Notes: generated by a model from the sequence alone, not told the origin. Positions 9,126-18,038 are shown, counted from the stretch's first letter. The stretch: DNA of 64,000 bases from Brumimicrobium sp964585545 (GCA_964585545.1 CAZPDT010000016.1:1-64000), one strand, 5' to 3'. Made by a program: numbers and translations.

Positions 9126-10037
9126 ATGAAAAAAAACAAAAAATATTGTTTTTATTTGTTTGCTTTTCCTCAGCTGTAACGATACCCATCAAGAGGAAGG
9201 AAAATTCAATATCGTTACTACAACTTCGATGATTACAGATTTAGTTGAAAATATTGGGGGCGATAAGGTTACTGTGAATGGATTAATGGGTGCTGGTGTG
9301 GATCCGCATTTATACAAAGCCAGTGAGGGCGATGTTGCTAAATTGTCTAATGCCGATATGATTTTGTATAACGGGCTTCATTTAGAAGGTAAATTGGTTG
9401 ATGTATTTGAGAGAATGAAGCACCATAAAATCAATACAATCGCTATTTCGGATGCCTTGAATACAGATGATTTAATCAGTTCTGGTCTTTTTAAATCAAA
9501 CTATGACCCTCATATTTGGTTTAATGTTGATTATTGGAAACAGATATCCTTATTTGTTGCTGCAAAGCTTTCAGAAGCTCTTCCCGAGGAGAAGAGTGTC
9601 TTTGAAGAAAATGCTAAAAAGTATATAGAAAAGTTAGATCAACTCAAGGAAGAATCAAACATTGCAATTGCTGTTCTGCCTAAAAATAATCGAAGATTGG
9701 TTACAGCACATGATGCTTTTAGTTACTTTGGAAAAGCTTTTGGTTTCGACGTGGTTGGATTACAGGGTTTATCAACTGCAACTGAGGCAGGAGTTCAGGA
9801 CATGCAAGAAACTGCAAAGTATATTATTGACCACAAAGTAAAAGCTATATTTATTGAAAGTTCTGTTCCCTGGCAAACGGTTGAAGCTTTACAAGCTGCA
9901 GTGAACGCAAAACACCACCGTGTTACTATTGGGGGAACTCTATTCTCAGATGCTTTAGGTAACCCCAACTCGCCCGAAGGCACATATATTGGAATGTTTG
10001 GTATAATGTATTGACCATAGTAAACGCCCTGAAATAA
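9126..10037 (+). pseudogene. Metal-binding periplasmic lipoprotein of a Mn/Zn ABC transporter (TroA/ZnuA-like), frameshifted at both ends
   Basis: The body (9160-10000) is a TroA-type cluster A-I solute-binding protein with ligand regions DPHLYKA, DPHIWFN, HDAFSYFG and FSDALG. The natural start is the ATG at 9126, but an A8 run puts the next codons out of frame. With one A fewer it reads MKKTKNIVFICLLFLSC, a good lipoprotein signal. At the 3' end the frame runs into TGA at 10012, yet the next frame reads YNVLTIVNALK and stops at 10035-10037, the normal C-terminus. One base is therefore missing near 10000. The restored stop overlaps the ATG of the ATPase gene (TAATG), showing the original coupling. 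The gene is either inactivated or affected by sequencing errors. Confidence 0.8.
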
Positions 10038-11217
10038 TGAAAAGAATTGCTGTTAAAGTAGACGACCTTACTGTGGCTTATAACTACAAGCCTGTTCTTT
10101 GGGACATTGATTTACAAATCCCTGAAGGGGTATTAATGGCTATTGTTGGTCCAAACGGAGCAGGAAAATCAACATTAATTAAAGCCATATTGGGTATTTT
10201 AAAACCTATAGCAGGACGCGTAACAATCTTTGGAAAACCCTAAAAAAACAGCGAAAACAAGTCGCTTATGTGCCGCAAAAAGGGAGTGTTGACTGGGATT
10301 TTCCAACCACTGCTTTAGATGTTGTAATGATGGGAACTTATGGCAGTTTGGGCTGGATCAAACGATCTGGAATGAAAGAGAAAAAGAATGCACTTGAAGC
10401 CCTTGAAAAAGTAGACATGCTCTCTTTTAAACACCGTCAAATTAGTCAACTCTCGGGCGGACAACAACAAAGAATCTTTTTGGCTCGTGCTTTGGTTCAG
10501 GATGCATCAATTTATTTTATGGACGAACCTTTTCAAGGAGTAGATGCAACAACTGAAATAGCAATTATTAACATTTTAAAAGCGTTAAGAACTGCAGGGA
10601 AAACCGTTGTTGTTGTTGTGCACCATGACCTACAAACTGTTCCCACAAAAACAATTGACGTTTTAATTACAAGTTTTATCGTTATTGCTATTGTTATAGG
10701 TCTTCAAACAGTCGGTGTAGTTTTGATGAGCGCTCTACTTTTAGCTCCTGCAGCAGCAGCGCGTCAATGGACAAATAATTTGGGAATGATGGTTATTATA
10801 GCTGCTATTTTAGGAGCCTGTGCAGGCGTTTTTGGCACTGCCATTAGTGCAAGTCAAAATAACCTTTCTACAGGACCCGTAATTGTTTTAGTGGCTTCCG
10901 TTTTTGTTCTTTTCTCATTTATTTTTTCTCCAAAGCGCGGTCTTTTGTTTAGACAATTTCGGTTGATTCAGAACCGAAATGACTTAGAACTTCGGAAGAC
11001 CCTCACTTTTATGTATCACATTGTTGAGGATCACAAAGACAGTTCACATCCACATTCAATTAAAATATTGAATAATTTTCGAGGATACAGTCGGAAAGGA
11101 CTTCAAAAATTAGTACACAAAAACTACGTCCGCCTTGATGGAGAAATGTGGCGACTAACACCTAAAGGTTTTCAGACTGCTAAGAATTTGTACAATCAAA
11201 ATCAAAAAGATGACTAG
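10037..11217 (+). pseudogene. Metal ABC transporter ATPase fused by deletion to the C-terminal part of a permease, also frameshifted
   Basis: The ATPase starts at 10037 and has Walker A GPNGAGKST, but it stops at 10243 after FGKP. The homologous continuation LKKQRKQVAYVPQKG lies in the next frame, so one base is missing near 10239. It continues through the signature LSGGQQQR, Walker B YFMDEPF and the switch region VVHHDLQTVP. At about 10644 the sequence passes in frame straight into TKTIDVLITSF, the middle of an ABC-3 family permease (GVVLMSALLLAPAAAARQW), and ends with a winged-helix-like tail (WRLTPKGF). The end of the ATPase and the N-terminal half or more of the permease are missing. A working transporter cannot be expected from this gene. 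Confidence 0.82.
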
Positions 11218-12370
11218 TGCCCAATTTGAAATACAACTTATCGCCAGTTTAGTTGCAATTGCTTATGCTATTCCAGGTGCATTTTTGGTCCTCCGGAAAA
11301 TGGCTATGATAAGCGATGCTATAAGTCATTCCATTTTGCCTGGCCTTGTGGTGGGTTTCTTTTTAACACAAGATCTCAACTCACCAATTCTTATTTTATT
11401 GGCAGCCTTAACAGGTGTCTTTACGGTAATGCTTGTAGAAAAAATTCAACAAACAAAACTGGTTAAAGAAGATACAGCAATAGGACTGGTATTTCCTGCA
11501 CTTTTTAGCATCGGTGTAATTTTAATTGCCAAGTTTGCAAACGATGTACATCTCGATATCGATGTAGTACCCCTAGGAGAATTAGCTTTTGCTCCTTTTG
11601 ATCGTGTTATTTATGACGGTATGGATCTGGGTCCAAAATCTCTTTGGGTTATGGGAGGTGTTTTAGCAATCACACTTGTTTTACTAATCTCTTTCTTTAA
11701 AGAACTCAAGATTAGCACATTTGATGCAGGAATGGCAACAACATTAGGTTTTTCTCCTGTCATTTTACACTATGGACTAATGAGCGTGGCTTCTGTTACA
11801 ACAGTAGGTGCTTTTGATGCTGTGGGTGCAATACTTGTCGTTATTCTAATGATTGCACCGGCTGCTGCTGCATAACTATTAACAAACAATCTAAAAAAGA
11901 TGATTGTTCTTGCAGCAGCTTTTGGAGTTTTTAGTGCCCTCTCTGGATATTGTGTTGCACACCTCTTGGATGCATCTATTGCAGGGAGTATGACAACCGT
12001 TCTTGGTGTTATTTTCTTATTGGTCTATCTGTTTGCCCCAAGTAAAGGCTTGTTGGCCAGTACTTATCGAGAAAAAAGACAACGGATTGAAGTTTCATTG
12101 ATTACCTTTCTGTTGCACATCAAAAACCACAACGAAGTTGAAGAACGCCATGTAAACCACCTTAATGAACATATCAATTGGGAGAAAATACGGAGTAAAA
12201 CTGTATTGAACCTTGCCCTCAAAAACAATATGATTCACATTACAGATGACGTGATAACACTCACTAAAAAAGGAAATCAATTTACCTCAAAAGCTATTGA
12301 CTATATCATAACCAATGACATTACGCTTATCGAAGACATGAAGGAGGATTTCTTTTTATTCCGAGGTTGA
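11210..12370 (+). pseudogene. Second metal ABC transporter permease (TroD/ZnuB-like) with an internal stop
   Basis: An ABC-3 family permease with several hydrophobic segments and the family pattern MAMISDAISHSILPG near the N-terminus. The frame stops at TAA 11873-11875, right after MIAPAAAA. It resumes in the same frame with LLTNNLKKMIVLAAAFGV and runs to 12370. The expected residue at the stop is tyrosine, as in other APAAAAY permeases, so a single substitution TAY to TAA explains it. A C-terminal winged-helix-like extension follows the membrane part (residues about 285-386). Its start overlaps the preceding gene by 8 bases. With the other lesions this marks a dead operon. Confidence 0.8.
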
Positions 12371-12403
12371 TGATTTAGATGGGAGATGGGAGAATAGTTT
12401 GGA

Positions 12404-12670
12404 TTAATCCTCGGATTCTTTTGGTACAGATTTTTTCTTGTTATCTTCTCTTGGACCGCGTTTATAAATCACCAAACCATTTAAAAAGTTGCGTAAAATC
12501 TGGTCTTTCAATTCTACATACTTCGGATGATCCTCCTTGCGACAAAAATTACCGATCTCACCTTTTGAAACACGAAAATCAACCAAAGCCAAAATATCAA
12601 CAATATCATCATCCCTTAATTTTAAGGCAACGCGTAATTTCTTTAAAATATCATTGTTGGTTAAAGCCAT
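12404..12670 (-). CDS. DUF1456 (YehS-like) family protein
   Basis: An 88-residue protein that matches one DUF1456 unit: MALTNNDILKKLRVALKL, then DILALVDFRVSKGEIGNFCRK, then LRNFLNGLVIYKRGPR. E. coli YehS carries two such units, so this is the single-unit form. Function is unknown; the charged C-terminal tail (NKKKSVPKESED) looks disordered. A Bacteroidota-type -7 element lies just upstream, leaving a leader of only a few bases. It converges with the decayed permease gene and ends 33 bases from it. Confidence 0.8.
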   Translation of the reverse strand: MALTNNDILKKLRVALKLRDDDIVDILALVDFRVSKGEIGNFCRKEDHPKYVELKDQILRNFLNGLVIYKRGPREDNKKKSVPKESED

Positions 12671-12681
12671 TCTTTTTTATA

Positions 12682-12689
12682 CAAATATA
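12682..12689 (-). promoter_or_regulatory. -7 promoter element of the DUF1456 gene
   Basis: TATATTTG on the minus strand is a perfect TAnnTTTG box 12 bases upstream of the start codon. The expected transcription start lies within a few bases of the ATG, implying a very short leader. Confidence 0.5.
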
Positions 12690-12837
12690 AAAAATTCAAT
12701 TGTATGAAAGGATTGTAACAATAGAGTTTGATCAATATTCATACATTTTCATTAGGAGAATACAAAAGAAACAAACAGAACTGAATTAAAAGGAGATAAA
12801 ATATAATCAATTGATTGTGTAGCGAATAGTTAATTTA

Positions 12838-13044
12838 TTAGATAGGATTATTTACCGAATCAATTTCAACTTCGAATTGTTGAATAGTATGTTCTTCTAT
12901 ATGCTTACTTGTTGTTTTTTCTTGTTTAATGATAAAAAACACAAGTATAAAAAGCACAGAAATATAAACAATTAAGCGCATGAGCATTTTCCAGTTTATA
13001 CGGTTGTTCTGGTGCTTTTTAAAGTTAAAATTAGGGGTTTCCAT
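12838..13044 (-). CDS. Small single-pass membrane protein, unknown function
   Basis: A 68-residue open frame. Its N-terminal 24 residues are basic and polar (NFNFKKHQNNRINWK). One strongly hydrophobic helix follows (LIVYISVLFILVFFI), and then a polar acidic tail of about 25 residues. By the positive-inside rule the N-terminus is cytoplasmic. I do not recognise a family. It is isolated between the DUF1456 gene and a divergent zinc-ribbon gene. Being short and unmatched, it remains a moderate call. Confidence 0.5.
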   Translation of the reverse strand: METPNFNFKKHQNNRINWKMLMRLIVYISVLFILVFFIIKQEKTTSKHIEEHTIQQFEVEIDSVNNPI

Positions 13045-13121
13045 ACGTTTAATAATCGCTTTTTAGTAACCTTTTATCAAAAATAACGTAATTTAATGAA
13101 AACGCTATTTATTTACACAAT

Positions 13122-13493
13122 ATGAAAGTAAAAGTTTGCCCCAATTGCTCGAAAGAATTTGAAGGAAGAAGAAATAAAAAGTTTTGCTCGGTTTCGTGCA
13201 AAAATCAATACCATAATGAAGAATACCGCAATGAAAATATTGTTGTATTTGACATCAATAAAACTTTGAATAAAAACAGAAAGATTTTAAAAGACCTTTT
13301 TAAAGTCTATCGCAGTTCTGATGTTCCTATGAGCTTACTGCAAGCACATGGCTATAATAAAAAATTTCACACTCACATGTTCAATGCGCCATCAGGTGCA
13401 AAATATACAATGGTTTATGAGGTGGGATTTAAAACAACCTTCGATGACCATGTAAATATTGTAGAGCTCGACGAGGCTACCCAATTGGTATAG
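13122..13493 (+). CDS. Small protein with N-terminal zinc ribbon, unknown function
   Basis: A 123-residue protein beginning MKVKVCPNCSKEFEGRRNKKFCSVSCKNQ. The two pairs CPNC (residues 6-9) and CSVSC (22-26) form a treble-clef or zinc-ribbon site like those in small nucleic-acid-binding proteins. The remainder is a mixed alpha/beta domain rich in charged residues with no motif I know. It lies just upstream of galE on the same strand but with its own spacing. DNA or RNA binding is an inference from the ribbon alone. Confidence 0.7.
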   Translation: MKVKVCPNCSKEFEGRRNKKFCSVSCKNQYHNEEYRNENIVVFDINKTLNKNRKILKDLFKVYRSSDVPMSLLQAHGYNKKFHTHMFNAPSGAKYTMVYEVGFKTTFDDHVNIVELDEATQLV

Positions 13494-13513
13494 GCATTGT
13501 CAATCAAATTCCC

Positions 13514-13521
13514 TATTTTTG
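13514..13521 (+). promoter_or_regulatory. Candidate -7 element just upstream of galE
   Basis: TATTTTTG fits TAnnTTTG. It ends 4 bases before the GTG start of galE at 13526. If used, the transcript would be leaderless or nearly so. A -33 TTTG at proper spacing is absent, so this may be chance. Confidence 0.35.
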
Positions 13522-13525
13522 GGGA

Positions 13526-14560
13526 GTGAAATCAAAAGACAGATATATTATTGTTACAGGAGGAGCAGGTTATATTGGCTCCCATACCGTAATTGCTCTA
13601 CTCTCTCAAGGGTACACTCCAATTATAATTGATGATTTTAGAAACTCGAATCGAGACGTTATTGAGCGTTTAGAGGAAATCACCCAAGAAGAAATCATCT
13701 ATTTTAATACTTCATGCCAGGATCAATCTCGCTTAAGGGGAATTTTTGGTCAATTCCCTGTAGAAGGCGTCATCCATTTTGCCGCTGATAAAGCGGTGGG
13801 AGAATCCGTTGAGAAACCTTTAAAATATTTTAAAAATAATTTAGGTGGATTAATTAGCATCTTAGAGCTGATTAGTGAATTTAAAGTAGAAAATTTTGTG
13901 TTTTCTTCGAGCTGTACAGTATATGGCAAACCCAAAACAATTCCAGTTACCGAAAATAGTCCCATTTCTTACAACTCCCCTTATGGTTACTCCAAGAAAG
14001 TTAGTGAAGAAATAATCAGTCAATTAATTGCACTCCATCCCTTCTTCTCAACCACTATTTTGCGTTATTTTAATCCAATTGGCGCTCACGAAAGTGGTAT
14101 GATAGGCGAAGAACCTTTTGGAAAACCCAATAATCTACTACCGTTTATTACACAAACGGCACTGGGAATTCAAGATAAGTTAACCGTTTTTGGAGATGAT
14201 TATGACACCCCCGACGGCACTTGTATCCGCGATTATATTCATGTTTCTGATTTAGCAGATGCTCATGTCGCCGCTTTAGAAAGTTCTATATTAGACAAAT
14301 ATAAACCCAAAACATACAATATTGGAACAGGTAGAGGAACGAGTGTGCTTGAAATGATTCGTATATTTGAAAAATGTTCTGGGCAAAAATTATCCTATAC
14401 AGTTGGTTCTCGAAGGAAAGGCGATATCCCCGAAATTTTTGCAAATACAGAAAAAGCAAATCAAGAATTGAATTGGAAAGCAAAAAAATCCATCGAAGAA
14501 GCAATTGCTTCAGCATGGAAGTTCGAACAATTTATAAGAGCTAAAAGAAAAGAGAAATGA
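13526..14560 (+). CDS. galE: UDP-glucose 4-epimerase
   Basis: NAD-dependent epimerase that interconverts UDP-glucose and UDP-galactose for surface polysaccharide synthesis. The protein is 344 residues, the family length. It has the Rossmann motif TGGAGYIGSH at about 11-20, the catalytic serine segment SSSCTVYGKP and the YxxxK pair in SPYGYSKK. The segments ILRYFNPIGAH and GTCIRDYIHVSDLA are typical of GalE. The start is GTG at 13526. No ATG lies between it and the first beta strand, so GTG or an unusual codon must be used. It overlaps the next gene by 4 bases (ATGA), so the two are translationally coupled. Confidence 0.93.
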   Translation: MKSKDRYIIVTGGAGYIGSHTVIALLSQGYTPIIIDDFRNSNRDVIERLEEITQEEIIYFNTSCQDQSRLRGIFGQFPVEGVIHFAADKAVGESVEKPLKYFKNNLGGLISILELISEFKVENFVFSSSCTVYGKPKTIPVTENSPISYNSPYGYSKKVSEEIISQLIALHPFFSTTILRYFNPIGAHESGMIGEEPFGKPNNLLPFITQTALGIQDKLTVFGDDYDTPDGTCIRDYIHVSDLADAHVAALESSILDKYKPKTYNIGTGRGTSVLEMIRIFEKCSGQKLSYTVGSRRKGDIPEIFANTEKANQELNWKAKKSIEEAIASAWKFEQFIRAKRKEK

Positions 14561-15300
14561 AAAAAATAGGAATTTTATTCATCATTATTATTTGCTCCTC
14601 AAACCTTTTCTCTCAAGACACCATTGATGAGGATTTTCGTTCGCGGAATCGACCGGGAATAGGTTGGTTTTATACAGGCTTTAAACCCCTTGAAGATGGA
14701 GGTGCTCCAAAATATGACAGGGTGATGGTTGATGTTGTCTACAACGACTGGTATGGAGACAGGGATTATTTTGAAAGCCCTTGGAATTCAATTGGCTTTA
14801 ACGCCTCATTTATGTTTGATATCCCTTTTACAAAACAAAATACAGTAGGGTTAGGAATTGGGTTGGGGTACAGTTATTTTAACAACAAAAGCAAATTAAA
14901 ATTCAATCGGAACTTCAATGAGAATACAACAACTGTAGCGCAATACTTACCCATGAACAAACCCCATAAGAATAAATTGGGAATGAATTATATTGAAATC
15001 CCTTTAGAGTTAAGGTTCAAAACCAGAGGGTTCCAACATTTTAAGTTTTATATTGGAGGAAAAATCGGTTATGCCATTACTGCAATTACTAAGGAGGTTC
15101 ATAAAATTGAGGGCAAGAATTATTCTACAAAGGAGAGCAATTTCCCCGACTTGAATCGATGGCGTTATGGAGTAACTGCCCGAATTGGAATACGCAATTT
15201 TGCTGTTTACGCAGCATATTATTTCTCCCCGTTATTTAAAAGTGATCAAAGTATTCAACTTTACCCTATTTCTATGGGCATAACGTTTTCTCTCTTTTAA
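14557..15300 (+). CDS. Outer-membrane beta-barrel protein (PorT-like fold)
   Basis: A 247-residue exported protein. The signal peptide is KKIGILFIIIICSSNLFSQ, with cleavage after the SQ pair. The mature part alternates hydrophobic and polar residues, with glycine-rich strands such as TVGLGIGLGYSYF and YGVTARIGIRNFAVYAAYYF. It ends in an aromatic residue (SLF), as barrel proteins do. This matches the outer-membrane beta-barrel domain common in Bacteroidota. Its start overlaps the galE stop, which suggests co-transcription. Substrate or partner is unknown. Confidence 0.78.
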   Translation: MKKIGILFIIIICSSNLFSQDTIDEDFRSRNRPGIGWFYTGFKPLEDGGAPKYDRVMVDVVYNDWYGDRDYFESPWNSIGFNASFMFDIPFTKQNTVGLGIGLGYSYFNNKSKLKFNRNFNENTTTVAQYLPMNKPHKNKLGMNYIEIPLELRFKTRGFQHFKFYIGGKIGYAITAITKEVHKIEGKNYSTKESNFPDLNRWRYGVTARIGIRNFAVYAAYYFSPLFKSDQSIQLYPISMGITFSLF

Positions 15301-15666
15301 TCCGCTTTATTTATGACTATCCGACTAATTAATTGTAATCTATTGATGTTTTATTCATAGAGTATGCTCTTATAGAGCTCAAAATTAGTTGTTTACGTTA
15401 TAAAAGGTTTATGTCTTGGAAACTGGGATAAAATGAACTTTTTATTGAAGAACTCCACTGTTTTCCAATGGAACAATAGTTGAATCTTAAGGGGTCAAAA
15501 GCAAAGGAGAGTATTGAAAGTTATACTGTTGTTCTTATATAAATCCTTGATTTTTATAAAAAATAATGTTATAATATCTTAAAATTGGATGTTTTTTCTT
15601 TTAAAATTGGGATTTTTATATCCATTTAGTTAGATTACAAGCATATTAAACTTAAAAAAATACAAT
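15301..15666 (+). other. Intergenic region without a recognised gene
   Basis: No open frame with coding character was seen. Around 15580-15625 two AT-rich direct repeats, TTAAAATTGGATG and TTAAAATTGGGAT, lie upstream of the acidic lipoprotein gene and may be regulatory. No TAnnTTTG box was found there. Confidence 0.4.
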
Positions 15667-16059
15667 ATGAAAAAAACAATTTTAATGACGGTAGCTTTCG
15701 CTTTATTTGGAACCGTCTTTTTGACTTCTTGTGAAGGGAACGGAGACAAGGACAGTAAAGAAAAAATGGAAAATAAGCTGGATCAAGCAGGTGATCAAAT
15801 AGATGATGCAGCTGATGAAGCGGGTGATGCTATGCAAGATGCTGCTGACGAGACAGGCGATGCCATGCAAGATGCAGCAGAAAATACAAAGGAAAAACTT
15901 GAGGAAGCCAAGGCAGAAGTTAAAAAAGCCAGTGAAAACCTAGCTGATGCAATGAAAGAAGGAAAAGAAGATGTCATAGAAAAGGCAAAAGAAGCAAAGA
16001 AAAAAGCTGATGAAAAACTAAAAGAAATTCAAGAGAACATGAACAATAATGAAGAGTAA
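15667..16059 (+). CDS. Acidic repeat lipoprotein with amphipathic helices
   Basis: A 130-residue lipoprotein with signal sequence MKKTILMTVAFALFGTVF and lipobox LTSC. The mature part is almost entirely Ala, Asp, Glu and Lys. Residues about 38-75 contain an 11-residue period (DQIDDAADEAG, DAMQDAADETG, DAMQDAAENTK) and lead into long charged helices. This resembles LEA or apolipoprotein-like amphipathic helix repeats and suggests a periplasmic or surface coiled rod. Function is unknown. A clear terminator follows, so the gene is a single transcription unit. Confidence 0.75.
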   Translation: MKKTILMTVAFALFGTVFLTSCEGNGDKDSKEKMENKLDQAGDQIDDAADEAGDAMQDAADETGDAMQDAAENTKEKLEEAKAEVKKASENLADAMKEGKEDVIEKAKEAKKKADEKLKEIQENMNNNEE

Positions 16060-16087
16060 TTTCTCTTTTATATTCTTTAGAAATGGA

Positions 16088-16115
16088 GGGCACTTATTGT
16101 TAAGTGTCCTTTTTT
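16088..16115 (+). terminator. Intrinsic terminator of the acidic lipoprotein gene
   Basis: GGGCACTTA pairs with TAAGTGTCC (nine pairs, one G-T) around the loop TTGT and is followed by six T. The hairpin reaches into the last codons of the convergent gene at 16100. Confidence 0.85.
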
Positions 16116-16603
16116 AGTGTTTCTATTGCATGCTCCATCCTCTTCTGAAAATTTCCTTTCAAAATTGTGAAATCAACCTGCTGTTTCTTAAGTTGATGAA
16201 GGTAAAGTTCAAATAATTCCACTCTTTGATAGGGATTTTCTCTGAGTGGATCATCCTCCCAAGGAATGTCTTCAGGACTGCATAAAAAATAATGGTCAAA
16301 CTGTTGATTTTCCATCAATGATCGCACTTTTGATGTGCATTGATTGTATTTGAATATTGACCAGATATACAAAACAATATTTTCTGTATCGTAAAAATTC
16401 CATTCTTTAGTGGGATATTCTTGCCTCAATCGTTCTTGTTCAATAGCAATTATTTCAATATCATCAAAATGATATACGCCATCTTGATTTAAAAGATATG
16501 TTCTTGCATATTCTGGAAACCAATATCCTTGAAAATATTGAGCCAATGCTATAGAGATACTTGTCTTTCCCGAACTTTCAGGACCTGTAATTGCGATGTT
16601 CAA
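16100..16603 (-). CDS. NadR-type nicotinamide riboside kinase (AAA/P-loop kinase)
   Basis: A 167-residue P-loop kinase. It begins MNIAITGPESSGKTS, with Walker A GPESSGKT at residues 7-14. The segment FPEYARTYL, the FYDTEN/Walker B region and the LCSPEDIPWEDDPLREN lid region match the C-terminal ribosylnicotinamide kinase domain of NadR. The N-terminal adenylyltransferase domain of full-length NadR is absent. It would phosphorylate imported nicotinamide riboside to NMN for NAD salvage. It overlaps pnuC by 4 bases, so the transporter and the trapping kinase are coupled. The same ATPase family also occurs beside other vitamin transporters, so the substrate is an inference. Confidence 0.82.
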   Translation of the reverse strand: MNIAITGPESSGKTSISIALAQYFQGYWFPEYARTYLLNQDGVYHFDDIEIIAIEQERLRQEYPTKEWNFYDTENIVLYIWSIFKYNQCTSKVRSLMENQQFDHYFLCSPEDIPWEDDPLRENPYQRVELFELYLHQLKKQQVDFTILKGNFQKRMEHAIETLKKDT

Positions 16604-17202
16604 TTGATTTGTTTTTTATAGGTTTTATACCAAGTAAAGAAAGCAAAAGTAGCAATAATGGTATAAATCAAAAAGTGAATGCCAATTAGATAATATCCTC
16701 GTCCTACAAAGAGAAAAATTAAAGCCGTATCTACCACAATCCAATACAACCAGTTTTCTAAAACACGATAAGTCGACATAAATGTAGCCGATAAACTAAA
16801 TACTGTTGTTACAGCGTCTAAATAAGGATTTTTCTGACTTGTAAATTGGCTCATTACATACCCCAGCATCAAAGCAATCAATGTACTGATGAGGATATTC
16901 AAAATGTGCCTTTTTATCGGCCAACGAACAATAAAATTTTGATTTGAAGTTGCCCTGTTCCATGAAATCCATCCATAAACTGCCATAAAAAGATAGAACA
17001 ATTGCAGACCTGATTGAATATATAAATCCACAATAAAAGCGAGGTATAAGTATATGCTAGTACTAACAAATGCCAAAACCCATCCCCATTTAATTTTTAA
17101 TGCAATGAGCAAAACATAACAAGTACTGATCAAAACAGCTGCCCACTCTAAAGGTGAAGTTGCCAATATACCTTCTTTGATGCCTTCAATTACTTCTTCC
17201 AC
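16600..17202 (-). CDS. pnuC: PnuC family vitamin transporter (probably nicotinamide riboside)
   Basis: A 200-residue inner-membrane protein with about seven hydrophobic segments, the length and topology of PnuC. The signature YLFMAVYGWISWNRA (WxxW in the pore region) and the C-terminal FTWYKTYKKQ are typical. PnuC proteins work by facilitated diffusion coupled to phosphorylation inside the cell. The kinase gene overlapping its 3' end supports nicotinamide riboside as substrate. Thiamine (PnuT) is the main alternative in Bacteroidota. It lies 36 bases after the TruA-like gene, probably in one operon. Confidence 0.88.
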   Translation of the reverse strand: MEEVIEGIKEGILATSPLEWAAVLISTCYVLLIALKIKWGWVLAFVSTSIYLYLAFIVDLYIQSGLQLFYLFMAVYGWISWNRATSNQNFIVRWPIKRHILNILISTLIALMLGYVMSQFTSQKNPYLDAVTTVFSLSATFMSTYRVLENWLYWIVVDTALIFLFVGRGYYLIGIHFLIYTIIATFAFFTWYKTYKKQIN

Positions 17203-17238
17203 GGTGGCAAAATTAATGATAAATCTAGAATAAAAACA

Positions 17239-18030
17239 TCATTCAAATTGTTGTTGAAAAGCTACATTATACAACTGCAAACCTGAGGCTGGAGCAATAT
17301 AACTTAACTTGATATAATTTTTCCCATCAAGGGTTTGGATGAAATCGTCCCAACTTTTTTCTTGTCTTCCCAATTCAATTAACATTCCCATCATCAAGCG
17401 AATCTGATTGCGTTTAAAACCCATTCCTTTTATTTTTACGACATAACTTTTCTTGGGAAAGAATGAAGCATTCAATGCAGTGTTTTCTTCTAAAATGCAA
17501 GACAAAACCTCTGCTGTAGTTTGGGTGTCTGGGCTGGGTCTAAACGTATAAGAATAGAAATCTTTTTTGCCTTCAAACATTTGCGCTGCCTTCTTCATCA
17601 ATGCAATATCTAATTCATCAATAAAATTGGCCATAAATGCCGCACTGTAGGGATGAAACTTATCGCCACAAGAAAAATAATAATGGTATTCCTTAATTTT
17701 GGGAGATTGGATGATGTTAAACTTTTTATCAGTAGGATCAACAGACAGTGCTCTAACATCTGCCGGTAGATTTCGATTGAAAACCGTAAGAAATAAATCC
17801 AAATCTTCAATCTCTATAACAGTAAAAATTTCAATATAGGTTTGGTTAACAGAAACCATTGCATCTGTACGTCCTGATGCCAACACTTTGTTTTCACCAT
17901 CGGGATGAACCCAGTTGAGTGTTTTTAAAATTACCTTTTGTACCGTAATTACATCGGGTTGTTTTTGCCATCCGTGATACCGAAAACCTAAATACTGGAT
18001 TTCCATTAAATAATAAAAACGCTTCTTCAT
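17239..18030 (-). CDS. TruA-like pseudouridine synthase paralogue
   Basis: A 263-residue member of the TruA family (tRNA uridines 38-40 in the canonical enzyme). The fold is visible from YLMEIQYLGFRYHGWQKQP through the catalytic loop SGRTDAMVSVNQ, so the catalytic Asp is kept. The canonical loop is GRTDAGVHA; here G and H are replaced by M and S. DVRALSVDPTDKKFN and the HPYSAAF and FTFRP-like segments fit the family. The altered loop suggests a paralogue with a different RNA target, with standard truA elsewhere. It is the first gene of the unit leading to pnuC and the kinase. Confidence 0.82.
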   Translation of the reverse strand: MKKRFYYLMEIQYLGFRYHGWQKQPDVITVQKVILKTLNWVHPDGENKVLASGRTDAMVSVNQTYIEIFTVIEIEDLDLFLTVFNRNLPADVRALSVDPTDKKFNIIQSPKIKEYHYYFSCGDKFHPYSAAFMANFIDELDIALMKKAAQMFEGKKDFYSYTFRPSPDTQTTAEVLSCILEENTALNASFFPKKSYVVKIKGMGFKRNQIRLMMGMLIELGRQEKSWDDFIQTLDGKNYIKLSYIAPASGLQLYNVAFQQQFE

Positions 18031-18038
18031 TGTGGGTT

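Noticed and set aside
12361..12414. CCGAGG and CCTCGG inverted repeat as a terminator between convergent genes
   Set aside because: The arms are coding on both sides, the loop is over 40 bases and there is no T run.
15795..15880. Short repeated DNA as a CRISPR or VNTR locus
   Set aside because: The period follows the 11-residue protein repeat of the acidic lipoprotein and is coding.
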